Of a stretch of 64,000 bases of DNA, positions 17,934-26,806 are shown piece by piece (position 1 is the first letter of the stretch; every line of letters begins with the position of its first letter). This DNA comes from Pseudomonas sp. RIT-PI-r (GTDB lineage: Bacteria; Pseudomonadota; Gammaproteobacteria; Pseudomonadales; Pseudomonadaceae). The DNA is taken from NCBI RefSeq assembly GCF_001297015.1, contig NZ_LIGE01000037.1:1-64000 (forward strand), written 5' to 3'. The notes beneath the pieces were generated by a model. The model saw only the letters and a list, made by a program, of their open reading frames with translations. It was not told the DNA's origin and searched no databases. The translations under genes and the position numbers were made by a program.

Positions 17934-18240
17934 CCCTCACCCCAGCCCTCTCCCGGAGGGAGAGGGGGCCGACCGAGGTGTCTAGCGCTATACATCGACC
18001 TGAAACACCGAGTCGATTATGGATTCACCGACATTCGTTCAGGTCGGTGCATCTCTCGAATATCCCCCATTCGGCCCCCTCTCCCTGAGGGAGAGGGGGC
18101 CGACCGAGGTGTCTTGCGCTGTACATCGACCTGAAATATCCAGTCGATTATGGATTCAGCGATGCACTTTCACGTCGGCGTAACTCTTGAGCATCCCCCA
18201 TTCGCTCCCCTCTCCCCTCGGGAGAGGGCTAGGGTGAGGG
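17934..18240. repeat. Type D repeat cluster (two units)
   Basis: CCCTCACCCCAGCCCTCTCC...GGAGAGGGCTAGGGTGAGGG outer arms with internal copies of GGGAGAGGGGGCCGACCGAGG and the conserved core CGATTATGGATTC. The core occurs twice here (around 18013 and 18145), so one unit is duplicated. Related copies are at 26619, 50612 and a short one at 57680. It fills the 339-base gap between hexR and the mutarotase gene; no coding content. Confidence 0.88.
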
Positions 18241-18260
18241 TATCGGTGTACTTGACACTC

Positions 18261-19115
18261 TCAAGCCGCCGCCCACGCCTGCAAACTCAAATGCGCCTTC
18301 TCCCCCGGCGCCAGGTGCAGACTGTCCGTCCCGCCCGCCGCCGCTTCCACGCAGACAAACTCGGAAATCTCATCCCACGACACGCCCAACAGCGGCCGCG
18401 CGCCCGGATGCCACACCACCGTGTCGGCGCTGTCCCCGGTATCGATGCACAACTCACGCTGCCAGGCGTGATCTTTCAGCTGCAATTCGCCGTCATGCTG
18501 GAACACCCGCTGGCAACCGCCATCCACCCGCAACTCGCCTTCCTGCTGGCAAACCTGGCGGTTCAACTGGTCATAACCCTGCGCCCCTTCGAGCCCAGAC
18601 AGCGCTATCTCACCGACATCGCCAATACGCCAGTAAGCGTGCAAAGCCTGGCTCAACTGGCACGGCATGTCGTCCTGATGCTCAGTGCTCAGGCGTAACT
18701 CCATGCGTTCGCCAAGGTGTGCGTGCAGGTCAACCTGCCAGTCGCACAACTGCAATTGCCAATGCAGGCGCACGCCGTCTTCGGCGCTGCTGCTGTCGAG
18801 CAACTTCCAGTCGAGCAACCTTGCCCAGCCATGGGACGGCCATGCGTTTTCGCTCGGATGACGGCCATACCACGGCCAGCACACCGGCACACCACCACGG
18901 ATCGCGCCGACATGCGGCCACTTCGCAGCACACCACAACCACGGTTTTTGCCCGCGCGGCTGAAAGTGCAGCAACTGCGCACCCTGACGACTGAACACCG
19001 CCTGACACAGCGGATGATCGATCACCAACACGTCGCGCATCTGATAGCGCTCCCAGGCGAACACCGGTTGCTCACGCAGGGATTTGAAGAAGCGTTGTAG
19101 CGGATGCTCATGCAT
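18261..19115 (-). CDS. D-hexose-6-phosphate mutarotase (YeaD type)
   Basis: 284 residues of the aldose-1-epimerase superfamily, glucose-6-phosphate 1-epimerase branch: RGGVPVCWPWYGRH (phosphate and sugar contacts), HGWARLLDW with a catalytic His, and a general base Glu in VSWDEISEFVCVEA. It interconverts alpha- and beta-anomers of glucose-6-P, feeding beta-glucose-6-P to Zwf. It lies downstream of the oprB gene, after an oprB terminator, in the glucose island. Confidence 0.9.
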   Translation of the reverse strand: MHEHPLQRFFKSLREQPVFAWERYQMRDVLVIDHPLCQAVFSRQGAQLLHFQPRGQKPWLWCAAKWPHVGAIRGGVPVCWPWYGRHPSENAWPSHGWARLLDWKLLDSSSAEDGVRLHWQLQLCDWQVDLHAHLGERMELRLSTEHQDDMPCQLSQALHAYWRIGDVGEIALSGLEGAQGYDQLNRQVCQQEGELRVDGGCQRVFQHDGELQLKDHAWQRELCIDTGDSADTVVWHPGARPLLGVSWDEISEFVCVEAAAGGTDSLHLAPGEKAHLSLQAWAAA

Positions 19116-19160
19116 TTGCCACGATCCTGAAATCGACTTTCACCGGGCGGCGCCAGCCCC

Positions 19161-19190
19161 AAAAAAAAGCGGACAGCCTTGGCTGTCCGC
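19161..19190 (-). terminator. Terminator of oprB
   Basis: GCGGACAGCC-AA-GGCTGTCCGC hairpin followed on the minus strand by eight T. It lies 39 bases after the oprB stop. Confidence 0.92.
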
Positions 19191-19228
19191 AAATATGCGC
19201 ACATAGAGAGGAGCTTATCGCAGACGCG

Positions 19229-20578
19229 TTAGAACGTAGACTGAATTTTCAGGCCAGCGACCAAAGCGTTGTCCACTTCATCCACACCACCCGGGTGAGT
19301 GATGTATTGCAGGTTAGGACGTACGGTCAGCCAGTTGGTGACGTGGAAGCCGTAGTTGATCTCGTAGTTGTATTCGGTTTCACGAATCGGCGAGAACACC
19401 GGGTTGTCGTAATCCGAAACACCGTTGGAAACGTTCAGCAACTCGGCGTTTTTCTTCACGTCGTCGTTGACGTGGATACGCGCCGCACCGATACCGACGT
19501 CATCTTTCGGACGCGCGTCGAACGGGCCCTTGTAGACGAACATCACCGACTGGTAGTTATCGATGAAGTTGGTGTCTTTGTCGTGGAAGGTCGCGTTGGC
19601 GGCGATGTTCAGACCGCGCGAGGCATCACCGTTGTGGCTGGTGAGTTGCTGTTGCGCCACGAACCAGTAGCCGCTTTTGCTGCTGTGGGACTTGTAAGCG
19701 TCGCCAGTGGTGGCTGCGTCGAAACCATTGACGTCTTCGCGAACGTCGTCGGCATCCGCCGTGCTCTTGTAGTAACCGACGCGGTATTCGCCCGGCAGGC
19801 TGTTGACCTTCGGCGACCAGACCAACTCCACCGGCAACACAGTACCTTTGGTGCCGCTGCCGCTGAGTTTGAAGCCGTTGCCGTGTTCCAGCTGCGACGG
19901 GTTCTGGTTGTACGCGCCGATTTGCGCGTAGAGCTCGTCGTTGATGTTGTACTTCACACGGATCGCGGCCTGGCTGACTGGCCAGTTGTACCAGATGTTG
20001 GTCGCCCAGTTACCCACTTGGGAGCCGCAGAACGCGAGGTTCTGGAAGTCGCACGGGAAGGTGTTGAAGTCTTCGCCTTCACCGAAGTAACCGGCCTTGA
20101 CGTCGAGTTTGTTGTCGAAGAACTGGTGCTGAATCCACAACTGGGTCAGACGCACCATGTGGCCACGACCGTAGACTTCTTGCGAAGAACTCAAGGTGCC
20201 GGCACGCGGATCGCCAACGCGGTCGTTGGAGATGTTGTAGCCGTTACGGTTGGTCAGCTGGATTTTTGCCTGAGTGTTATCCCAGCCCCACAGCTTTTGC
20301 AGATCGAGAGCCACGCCCAGACCGAACTGGTCAGCGTAACGCGCGGTCTTGTCGTCGTTGTAGCCACCGTTCAGGTTGCCACCGACTTCCCCAACGTAGT
20401 CAGCCTTGATGTCGATACCCTGCTCGATCAGCTTGGTACGCTCGCCACCCCAGTCGCCGGTCATCCATTTCGAGTCGGAGCTGAAGGCGTCCGCCGCCAT
20501 GGCGTTACCGGCCAGCACCAAGGCCGCCGCAGCTGACATTTGGCAGATCAACCGGGCATTGACGTGTTTCTTTTTCAT
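19229..20578 (-). CDS. oprB: Carbohydrate-selective outer membrane porin OprB
   Basis: 449 residues. Signal peptide MKKKHVNARLICQMSAAAALVLAGNAMA, then a beta-barrel ending in a C-terminal Phe (LKIQSTF), as outer-membrane proteins require. Matches the OprB family (DWGGERTKLIEQGIDI near the N-terminus). It lets glucose and related sugars through the outer membrane. It is downstream of gtsABCD with a REP pair between, and the start is preceded by GAGGA and a Crc/Hfq-type AACAATAA motif. Confidence 0.95.
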   Translation of the reverse strand: MKKKHVNARLICQMSAAAALVLAGNAMAADAFSSDSKWMTGDWGGERTKLIEQGIDIKADYVGEVGGNLNGGYNDDKTARYADQFGLGVALDLQKLWGWDNTQAKIQLTNRNGYNISNDRVGDPRAGTLSSSQEVYGRGHMVRLTQLWIQHQFFDNKLDVKAGYFGEGEDFNTFPCDFQNLAFCGSQVGNWATNIWYNWPVSQAAIRVKYNINDELYAQIGAYNQNPSQLEHGNGFKLSGSGTKGTVLPVELVWSPKVNSLPGEYRVGYYKSTADADDVREDVNGFDAATTGDAYKSHSSKSGYWFVAQQQLTSHNGDASRGLNIAANATFHDKDTNFIDNYQSVMFVYKGPFDARPKDDVGIGAARIHVNDDVKKNAELLNVSNGVSDYDNPVFSPIRETEYNYEINYGFHVTNWLTVRPNLQYITHPGGVDEVDNALVAGLKIQSTF

Positions 20579-20594
20579 CCCTACATCCTCGTCT

Positions 20595-20602
20595 TTATTG
20601 TT
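20595..20602 (-). promoter_or_regulatory. Crc/Hfq-type CA motif before oprB
   Basis: AACAATAA (overlapping AATAACAA) immediately 5' of the SD GAGGA of oprB. Matches AAnAAnAA. Confidence 0.6.
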
Positions 20603-20674
20603 ATTAACTGTTTTTATCTAACGCGGTTTACATAAATTGCGATGGATTACAGGCAATCCACCGCGTGCTCCTTT

Positions 20675-20764
20675 TGTAGGAGTGAGCCTGCTCGCGATAG
20701 CGGTTTTACATTCAACATCTCTGTCGACTGATACACCGTCATCGCGAGCAGGCTCACTCCTACA
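20675..20764. repeat. REP pair, type A
   Basis: Between gtsD and oprB in the same orientation; ends 8 bases after the gtsD stop codon. May separate the mRNA of the transporter from that of the porin. Confidence 0.9.
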
Positions 20765-20771
20765 TCGATCT

Positions 20772-21932
20772 TCAGCGGCCTTTGAATTGCGCCACGTTCG
20801 CAGACCGCGCATCGGTCTGCGGTTGACCGGCAGTGCCGAGGCGCTCACCGGTGTTGGCATCGAACAACAACACTTTCGACGGATCGAACTGCAGCGTCAG
20901 GCTCTCGCCCACCTGCGGTGCCACGTCCGGCGCCAGACGGCAGCAGACCTTGGTTTCATTGAGGTTGACGAACACCAGGGTGTCCGGACCGGTCGGCTCG
21001 GTGACCTGCACTTCAGCACGAATGCTCGGCAGACCATTGCCATCGCCGTTCGCCAACACGATTTGTTCCGGGCGCAGGCCGAGGATCACTTCGCGATCTT
21101 CGAGACCGGCGTCCTGCATGCTCATCGGCAATTCACAACGGGCCTGGCCGCTGTCGAGCAGCGCCAACAAACGACCGTCCTTGCGTTGCAGACGCAGCGG
21201 GATGAAGTTCATCGGCGGCGAACCGATGAAGCTCGCCACGAACAGGTTGGCCGGGTTGTTGTAGATGTCTTTCGGCGTGCCGAACTGCTGAATGATGCCG
21301 TCCTTCATCACCGCAACCTTGTCGCCCAGGGTCATCGCTTCGATCTGGTCGTGGGTCACGTAGACCGTGGTGGTTTTCAGGCGCTGGTGCATCAACTTCA
21401 TTTCGGTACGCATCTCGACGCGCAGCTTGGCGTCGAGGTTGGACAGCGGTTCGTCGAACAGATAGATCTTCGGCCGACGCGCCAGTGCGCGCCCCATCGC
21501 CACACGCTGTTGCTGACCGCCGGAAAGCTGGCCCGGTTTGCGATTGAGCAGGTGTTCGATCTGCAGCAGCTTGGCCACGCGCGCGACTTCTTCGTCGATC
21601 GCCGCCTGAGGCATCTTGCGAATCTTCAGACCGAACTCAATGTTCTCGCGCACGCTCATGGTCGGGTACAGCGCGTAGGACTGGAACACCATGGCGATGT
21701 CGCGATCCTTCGGGCTCATGCCGCTGACGTCTTGATCGCCGATCATGATCGCGCCGCCGGTGATGGTTTCCAGACCGGCGATGCAGTTCATCAAGGTCGA
21801 TTTGCCACAACCCGACGGGCCGACCAGGATCAGGAATTCACCGTCCTTGATCGACAGTTCGATGTTCTTCAGGGTGTCCGGCAGGCCGGCACCGTAGGTC
21901 TTGTTTACGTTGCGAAGTTCGAGCGTTGCCAT
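20772..21932 (-). CDS. gtsD: Glucose ABC transporter ATP-binding protein
   Basis: 386 residues, MalK/UgpC type. Walker A GPSGCGKST (38-46), Q-loop, ABC signature LSGGQQQRVAMGRAL, Walker B IYLFDEPLSNLDAKLR and H-loop VYVTHDQIEAM are all intact; a C-terminal TOBE/regulatory domain (LGLRPEQIVLA) follows. It energises glucose uptake with GtsABC. It starts 2 bases after gtsC ends. Confidence 0.95.
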   Translation of the reverse strand: MATLELRNVNKTYGAGLPDTLKNIELSIKDGEFLILVGPSGCGKSTLMNCIAGLETITGGAIMIGDQDVSGMSPKDRDIAMVFQSYALYPTMSVRENIEFGLKIRKMPQAAIDEEVARVAKLLQIEHLLNRKPGQLSGGQQQRVAMGRALARRPKIYLFDEPLSNLDAKLRVEMRTEMKLMHQRLKTTTVYVTHDQIEAMTLGDKVAVMKDGIIQQFGTPKDIYNNPANLFVASFIGSPPMNFIPLRLQRKDGRLLALLDSGQARCELPMSMQDAGLEDREVILGLRPEQIVLANGDGNGLPSIRAEVQVTEPTGPDTLVFVNLNETKVCCRLAPDVAPQVGESLTLQFDPSKVLLFDANTGERLGTAGQPQTDARSANVAQFKGR

Positions 21933-21934
21933 GA

Positions 21935-22780
21935 TTACCCCTTGACTGCGCCGGCCGTCAGCCCGCGCACGAAATACTTGCCTGCGACCACATAGACCAG
22001 CAGGGTCGGCAGGCCGGCGATCATCGCCGCTGCCATATCAACGTTGTATTCCTTGGCGCCGGTGCTGGTGTTGACCAGGTTGTTCAGCGCTACCGTGATC
22101 GGTTGCGAATCACCGCTGGAGAACACCACACCGAACAGGAAGTCGTTCCAGATCTGGGTGAATTGCCAGATCAGGCAGACCATGATGATCGGCGTCGACA
22201 TCGGCAGAATGATGCGCCGGAAAATCGTGAAGAACCCCGCGCCATCCAGACGTGCGGCTTTCACCAGCGCATCCGGAATGCTCACGTAGTAGTTACGGAA
22301 GAACAGCGTGGTGAACGCCAGACCGTAAACCACGTGGATAAACACCAGACCGGTGGTGGTGCTCGCCAGACCCATTTTGCCGAGGGTGAACGAGGCCGGC
22401 AGGAGCACGGTCTGGAACGGCAGGAAGCAGCCGAACAACAGCAGACCGAAGAACAACTGCGAACCACGGAAGCGCCAGAACGACAGCACATAACCGTTCA
22501 ACGCGCCGATGGCGGTGGAGATGATCACGGCCGGAACGGTGATCTTGATCGAGTTCCAGAAGTAACCGTCAACCGTGGCCCAGGCCTTGACCCAGCCGAT
22601 GCCACTGACCACGGTCGGCCAGCTCAGCAGGTTGCCGCTGCTGATGTCTTCCGGGGTCTTGAAGCTGGTCAGCAACATCACCACCAGCGGTACCAGATAA
22701 AGCAGTACAGCGAGGATCAGCACTGCGTAGATCGCGATGCGACTCAGGCTGATAGCAGGTTTGGCAGCGAGACTAGTCAT
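21935..22780 (-). CDS. gtsC: Glucose ABC transporter permease GtsC
   Basis: 281 residues, six membrane helices, MalG type. The coupling-helix motif with conserved Gly is seen in DALVKAARLDGAGFFTIFRRIILPMSTP. The start overlaps the gtsB stop by 8 bases (ATGACTAG), indicating coupled translation. Confidence 0.94.
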   Translation of the reverse strand: MTSLAAKPAISLSRIAIYAVLILAVLLYLVPLVVMLLTSFKTPEDISSGNLLSWPTVVSGIGWVKAWATVDGYFWNSIKITVPAVIISTAIGALNGYVLSFWRFRGSQLFFGLLLFGCFLPFQTVLLPASFTLGKMGLASTTTGLVFIHVVYGLAFTTLFFRNYYVSIPDALVKAARLDGAGFFTIFRRIILPMSTPIIMVCLIWQFTQIWNDFLFGVVFSSGDSQPITVALNNLVNTSTGAKEYNVDMAAAMIAGLPTLLVYVVAGKYFVRGLTAGAVKG

Positions 22781-23681
22781 TGCGCTTGGTCCTCAGCTCG
22801 GAATACAGGTAAGGCACGATGATCGCGAGGATCGCACCGAGCATCAGAATCGCACTGGCCGAGCCCATGCCCATCTGGCCGCGACTGAAGGTGAAGGAGT
22901 ACATGAACATCGCGGGCAGGTCGGAGGAATAACCCGGACCACCGGCGGTCATCGCCGCGACCAGGTCGAAGCTCTTGATCGCGATGTGCGCGAGGATCAT
23001 CACCGCACTGAAGAACACCGGACGCAGGCTTGGCAGCACCACTTTCCAGTAGATCGTCGGCATGCTCGCGCCATCGATCTGCGCGGCACGGATGATCGAT
23101 TGATCAACGCCACGCAGGCCGGCGAGGAACATCGCCATGATGAAGCCCGAGGCTTGCCACACAGCAGCGATCACCAGGCAGTAGACCACGCGATCCGGGT
23201 CGATCAACCAGTCGAGACGGAAGCCTTCCCAGCCCCAGTCACGCAACAATTTGTCCAGGCCCATGCCCGGGTTGAGCAGCCATTTCCACGCGGTACCGGT
23301 GACGATCATCGAGAGCGCCATCGGGTACAGGTAAATGGTGCGGATAAAGCCTTCGCGACGAATGCGCTGGTCGAGGAACACCGCCAGCAACACGCCGATC
23401 ACCAGAGTGATGCCGATGAACATACCGCCGAACACCGCGAGGTTTTTGCTCGCGACCCACCAGCGATCGTTGTCGAACAACCGTGCGTATTGCGCCAGAC
23501 CGGCCCACTTGTAGTTGGGCAGGAACGTCGAGGTAGTGAACGACAGTACGAACGTCCACAGGATGTAGCCATAGAAGCCCACCAGCACGATGAACATGCT
23601 CGGCGCCAGCACCAGTTTTGGCAGCCAGCGTTGCAATGCATCGAACGGCGAGGCCTTGCTGAACACAGCAACAGAACTCAT
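22773..23681 (-). CDS. gtsB: Glucose ABC transporter permease GtsB
   Basis: 302 residues, MalF-type permease with six helices and the coupling motif IIRAAQIDGASMPTIYWKVVLPSLRP. Pairs with GtsC in the inner membrane. A REP pair separates it from gtsA, upstream in the operon. Confidence 0.94.
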   Translation of the reverse strand: MSSVAVFSKASPFDALQRWLPKLVLAPSMFIVLVGFYGYILWTFVLSFTTSTFLPNYKWAGLAQYARLFDNDRWWVASKNLAVFGGMFIGITLVIGVLLAVFLDQRIRREGFIRTIYLYPMALSMIVTGTAWKWLLNPGMGLDKLLRDWGWEGFRLDWLIDPDRVVYCLVIAAVWQASGFIMAMFLAGLRGVDQSIIRAAQIDGASMPTIYWKVVLPSLRPVFFSAVMILAHIAIKSFDLVAAMTAGGPGYSSDLPAMFMYSFTFSRGQMGMGSASAILMLGAILAIIVPYLYSELRTKRND

Positions 23682-23730
23682 GGGGAAATCCAGTACGAAA
23701 GAAAAGGACTACTTGGGCAACTTGTCCCCT

Positions 23731-23820
23731 TGTAGGAGTGAGCCTGCTCGCGATTGCGGTGTGTCAGCTGATGAATCTGTTACCTGACAAACTGCTATCG
23801 CGAGCAGGCTCACTCCTACA
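23731..23820. repeat. REP pair, type A, inside gts operon
   Basis: Lies between gtsA and gtsB in the middle of the operon. As in other binding-protein transporter operons, a stable stem-loop here could protect the upstream gtsA message and raise binding protein over permease. Confidence 0.9.
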
Positions 23821-23831
23821 GGGGCCAAGCA

Positions 23832-25133
23832 TTACTTGGCGGACTTGATCGCTGCGCCCAGTTTCTTGGCGGTGTCGGCCGGGTCGGCTTTCGGGTCGTT
23901 GATGTAGTTAGTCACGACATCAAAGAACGCGCCTTGCACCGCCAGCGTGGTCGCCATGTTGTGCGCCATGCTTGGTTGCAGGCCGCCGGATTTGGCGTCA
24001 GCCAGGAAGTCCTTGGCAGCGGTCTGTGCGCAGGAGTCGAAACCGAGCTTGTCCATGTTGTTCAACATGTCGTTGCGAACCGGAATCGAGCCTTTGTTGA
24101 TGCTGAAGACTTTCTGGAAGTTTTCACCCAGCACGACCTTGGCGATGTCCTGCTGACCGGCCGCAGTGCCTGCGTCCTTCTGCTTGAAAACAGCCAAGGA
24201 GTCGATGTTGTAAGTGAACGCCTTGTCGGTGCCTGGGAAAGCGACACACTGGTAATCCTTGCCGGCGATTTTCTTCGCGGCAGTCCATTCGGACTTGGCC
24301 CAGTCGCCCATGATCTGCATGCCGGCCTTGCCGTTGATGACTTTGGCCGCTTCCAGGTTCCAGTCCTGACCTTTGCCGTCGGCGTCCATGTAGGTCGCGA
24401 CTTTTTTCAGTTCGGTCAGCGCCTTGACCATCTGCGGACCGGTCAGCGCATCGTTGTCCAGATCGACCAGGGCTTTCTTATAGCCATCAACGCCCATGAC
24501 CGAGAGCACCACGGCTTCGAACACGGTGCTGTCCTGCCAAGGCTGACCACCGTGGGCCAGCGGAATGAAACCCGCAGCCTTGAGCTTGTCGCCAGCGGCG
24601 TAGAATTCTTCGAGGGTGGTCGGGGCTTTTTCGATGCCGGCTTTCTTGAACACTTCCGGGTTGATCCACAGCCAGTTCACACGGTGAATGTTCACCGGTA
24701 CGGCTACGTAATCACCGTCGTACTTCACGGTATCGGAGACTTTCTTGTCGAGCAGACTGTCCCACTTTTCCGACTTGGCGACGTCTTTCAGCACGTCGGT
24801 GTCGAGCAGGCCGGTCGACGCCCATTCCTGGATGTCCGGGCCTTTGATCTGAGCAACGCCAGGCGGGTTGCCGGCAACGGCACGGCTTTTCAGCACGGTC
24901 ATGGCAGTGGCACCGCCACCACCGGCGACAGCGCCGTCTTTCCAGGTGAAACCGTCTTTTTCGACTTGCGCCTTGAGCACATCAACGGCGGCTTTTTCGC
25001 CACCGGACGTCCACCAGTGCACGACTTCGACCGAACCTTTGGATTCGGCAGCGGAAACACTGAGAGGCAGAATTGCGAGCGGGAACAGGGAGGCGACAGA
25101 AATGACAGTAGCGAGGCGAGAAATCGCATTCAT
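23832..25133 (-). CDS. gtsA: Glucose-binding periplasmic protein GtsA
   Basis: 433 residues from the ATG at 25133 (MNAISRLATV), preceded by AAAGG and a CA motif. Signal peptide ending ...PLSVSA (about residue 28). Mature part is an extracellular solute-binding protein of family 1, beginning VEVVHWWTSGGEKAAVD; Trp-rich start is typical of the glucose-binding GtsA/GlcE group. First gene of gtsABCD. Confidence 0.95.
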   Translation of the reverse strand: MNAISRLATVISVASLFPLAILPLSVSAAESKGSVEVVHWWTSGGEKAAVDVLKAQVEKDGFTWKDGAVAGGGGATAMTVLKSRAVAGNPPGVAQIKGPDIQEWASTGLLDTDVLKDVAKSEKWDSLLDKKVSDTVKYDGDYVAVPVNIHRVNWLWINPEVFKKAGIEKAPTTLEEFYAAGDKLKAAGFIPLAHGGQPWQDSTVFEAVVLSVMGVDGYKKALVDLDNDALTGPQMVKALTELKKVATYMDADGKGQDWNLEAAKVINGKAGMQIMGDWAKSEWTAAKKIAGKDYQCVAFPGTDKAFTYNIDSLAVFKQKDAGTAAGQQDIAKVVLGENFQKVFSINKGSIPVRNDMLNNMDKLGFDSCAQTAAKDFLADAKSGGLQPSMAHNMATTLAVQGAFFDVVTNYINDPKADPADTAKKLGAAIKSAK

Positions 25134-25149
25134 CTGAGATGTACCTTTC

Positions 25150-25157
25150 TTGTTGTT
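25150..25157 (-). promoter_or_regulatory. Crc/Hfq-type CA motif before gtsA
   Basis: AACAACAA, one base upstream of the SD AAAGGT of gtsA. Perfect AAnAAnAA. Confidence 0.65.
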
Positions 25158-25251
25158 ATGCATGCAAGTCTGGTGCTTGCGCTGCACAGGAGTTTAAACA
25201 GGACGTTTCCCCTCGCAGGTAACGAAGGGACGCGCGAATGTCACCACATGG

Positions 25252-26511
25252 TTACACAGGAGAACCCTGAGACAACTGCGCTAAAGCAGTCGCCATACTG
25301 GGTGACAAGGGTAGACGAGGGATCAGCACGGCTTGCCAGGCATGATACAGATCGGGTTTGCCCGGCCAGATATCGGCGCTCGGGATGTTTTGCGGGTTGA
25401 GTTCGTGGTGCCAGCTGCCATCGCAACGGTCGATGAAATTCACTTCACAGAATTCCCAGAACAGCCGGTACCAGGTTTCGTATTGCGCATCACCGGTGCG
25501 TTTGAGCAAGGTACTGGCAGCCGCGCTGGCCTCGGCGTGCGTCCAGTGCAGACGATGGCGGACGACGGCTTTGTTGTCCCAGTCGAGGGTGTAGACGATG
25601 CCCGGCGCGCCATCGACGCTCCAGCCGTTGCGACAGTTGTGCTCGAAGAGTTTCTGCGCGTCGCTGGCCAGCCAACCCGGGGTGAGCATGCCAGCCTGGA
25701 CTCGCGCCGCTTCGAGGTGCAGCAACAGCCGCGCCCACTCGAAACCATGGCCCGGTGTGGTGCCGTAAGGGCGGAAACCATCGGCGGGATTGTCGTGGTT
25801 GTAATCGCGCAACGGTTGCCAGTCGCGGTCGAAATGTTCGATGACCATGTAACCGTTGGCGGCAGCATGACCGTGGATCACCCGCTCGACGATGCGCTGC
25901 GCGCGCACCAGCCAGCGTGGGTCTTCGGTGACATCCGCCAGTGCGAGGAACGCTTCGGTGGCGTGCATGTTGCTGTTGGCGCCGCGATAGGCTTCTTCTT
26001 CGCTCCAGTCACGGTTGAAGAATTCGCGCATGGCGCCCTCTTCTTCACTCCAGAAATACGTGTCGATGATGTCGATCGCATCATCCAGCAGCGCTTGAGC
26101 GCCGGGACGCTGTGCGACCACGGCAGAGCTCGCCGCAAGAGCGACAAAGGCATGCAGATAGGCATTCTTGCCGGTATTGCCATCACGGTGTTCGGCGACC
26201 GCAAACCAGCCGCCGTGCAGAACATCACGCAACGGCCCACGCAGAGCGGCAATGCCGTGATCGACCAGTTCGGCAAAGCCCGGCAAGCCCTGAATATGGG
26301 CCATGGCGAAGCTGTGGGTCATGCGTGCGGTGTTCATGGTTTCGGCTTGCGCGTTCGCTGGCAGACGGCCGCGTTCGTCGAGATTACCGAAGCCTTGCGG
26401 GAGTTTTGCTGCCTTGGCGAAATCCAGCAGGCGCAGGCCTTCGGCGGCGAGCCATTGCTGGTGGGCAGGGGCGTTCAGCCAACTGCTGAAGCCGGGTTGG
26501 AAGAGATCCAT
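25252..26511 (-). CDS. AGE family epimerase/isomerase (mannose isomerase-like)
   Basis: 419 residues, (alpha/alpha)6-barrel of the N-acylglucosamine 2-epimerase family. Conserved His residues are visible in TRMTHSFAMAHIQG, NSNMHATEAFLALAD, GHGFEWARLLLHLE and VRHRLHWTHAEASAAA. These would carry out aldose-ketose isomerisation such as mannose to fructose. It sits directly upstream of gtsA in the same direction, so it probably converts a sugar taken up by the Gts system. The actual sugar is inferred. Confidence 0.85.
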   Translation of the reverse strand: MDLFQPGFSSWLNAPAHQQWLAAEGLRLLDFAKAAKLPQGFGNLDERGRLPANAQAETMNTARMTHSFAMAHIQGLPGFAELVDHGIAALRGPLRDVLHGGWFAVAEHRDGNTGKNAYLHAFVALAASSAVVAQRPGAQALLDDAIDIIDTYFWSEEEGAMREFFNRDWSEEEAYRGANSNMHATEAFLALADVTEDPRWLVRAQRIVERVIHGHAAANGYMVIEHFDRDWQPLRDYNHDNPADGFRPYGTTPGHGFEWARLLLHLEAARVQAGMLTPGWLASDAQKLFEHNCRNGWSVDGAPGIVYTLDWDNKAVVRHRLHWTHAEASAAASTLLKRTGDAQYETWYRLFWEFCEVNFIDRCDGSWHHELNPQNIPSADIWPGKPDLYHAWQAVLIPRLPLSPSMATALAQLSQGSPV

Positions 26512-26523
26512 GGGTGGCCTTTT

Positions 26524-26531
26524 TTGTTGTT
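26524..26531 (-). promoter_or_regulatory. Crc/Hfq-type CA motif before the isomerase gene
   Basis: AACAACAA followed by AAAAGG, adjacent to the ribosome-binding site of the AGE-family isomerase. Confidence 0.6.
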
Positions 26532-26618
26532 ATGACTGCGGGGAGTCTAAACAACGGACCGGGGCGGGCTTGTAACGAAGGGGGCGGGGTTTGTCACCAG
26601 GCCGTGACAAAACAGCGG

Positions 26619-26794
26619 CCCTCACCCCAGCCCTCTCCCAGAGGTAGAGGGGGCCGACCGAGTGGTGCTGAGTTATCCACCGACCTGACACATCGAGTCG
26701 ATTATGGATTCGCTACCGGACTACCAGGTCGGCGTATCTCTGCAGCATCCCCCGATCAGTCCCCTCTCCCCCCGGGAGAGGGCTAGGGTGAGGG
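26619..26794. repeat. Type D repeat
   Basis: Outer arms CCCTCACCCCAGCCCTCTCC and GGGAGAGGGCTAGGGTGAGGG with inner GAGGGGGCCGACCGAG and the core CGATTATGGATTC. Fills most of the 295-base gap between gtrS and the isomerase gene. Confidence 0.88.
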
Positions 26795-26806
26795 AATGCT
26801 TTTGAC

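Noticed and set aside
17934..18240. Possible CRISPR-like repeat-spacer array
   Set aside because: Repeats are palindromic, unevenly spaced, only two units and share the inner sequence as well; no cas genes.
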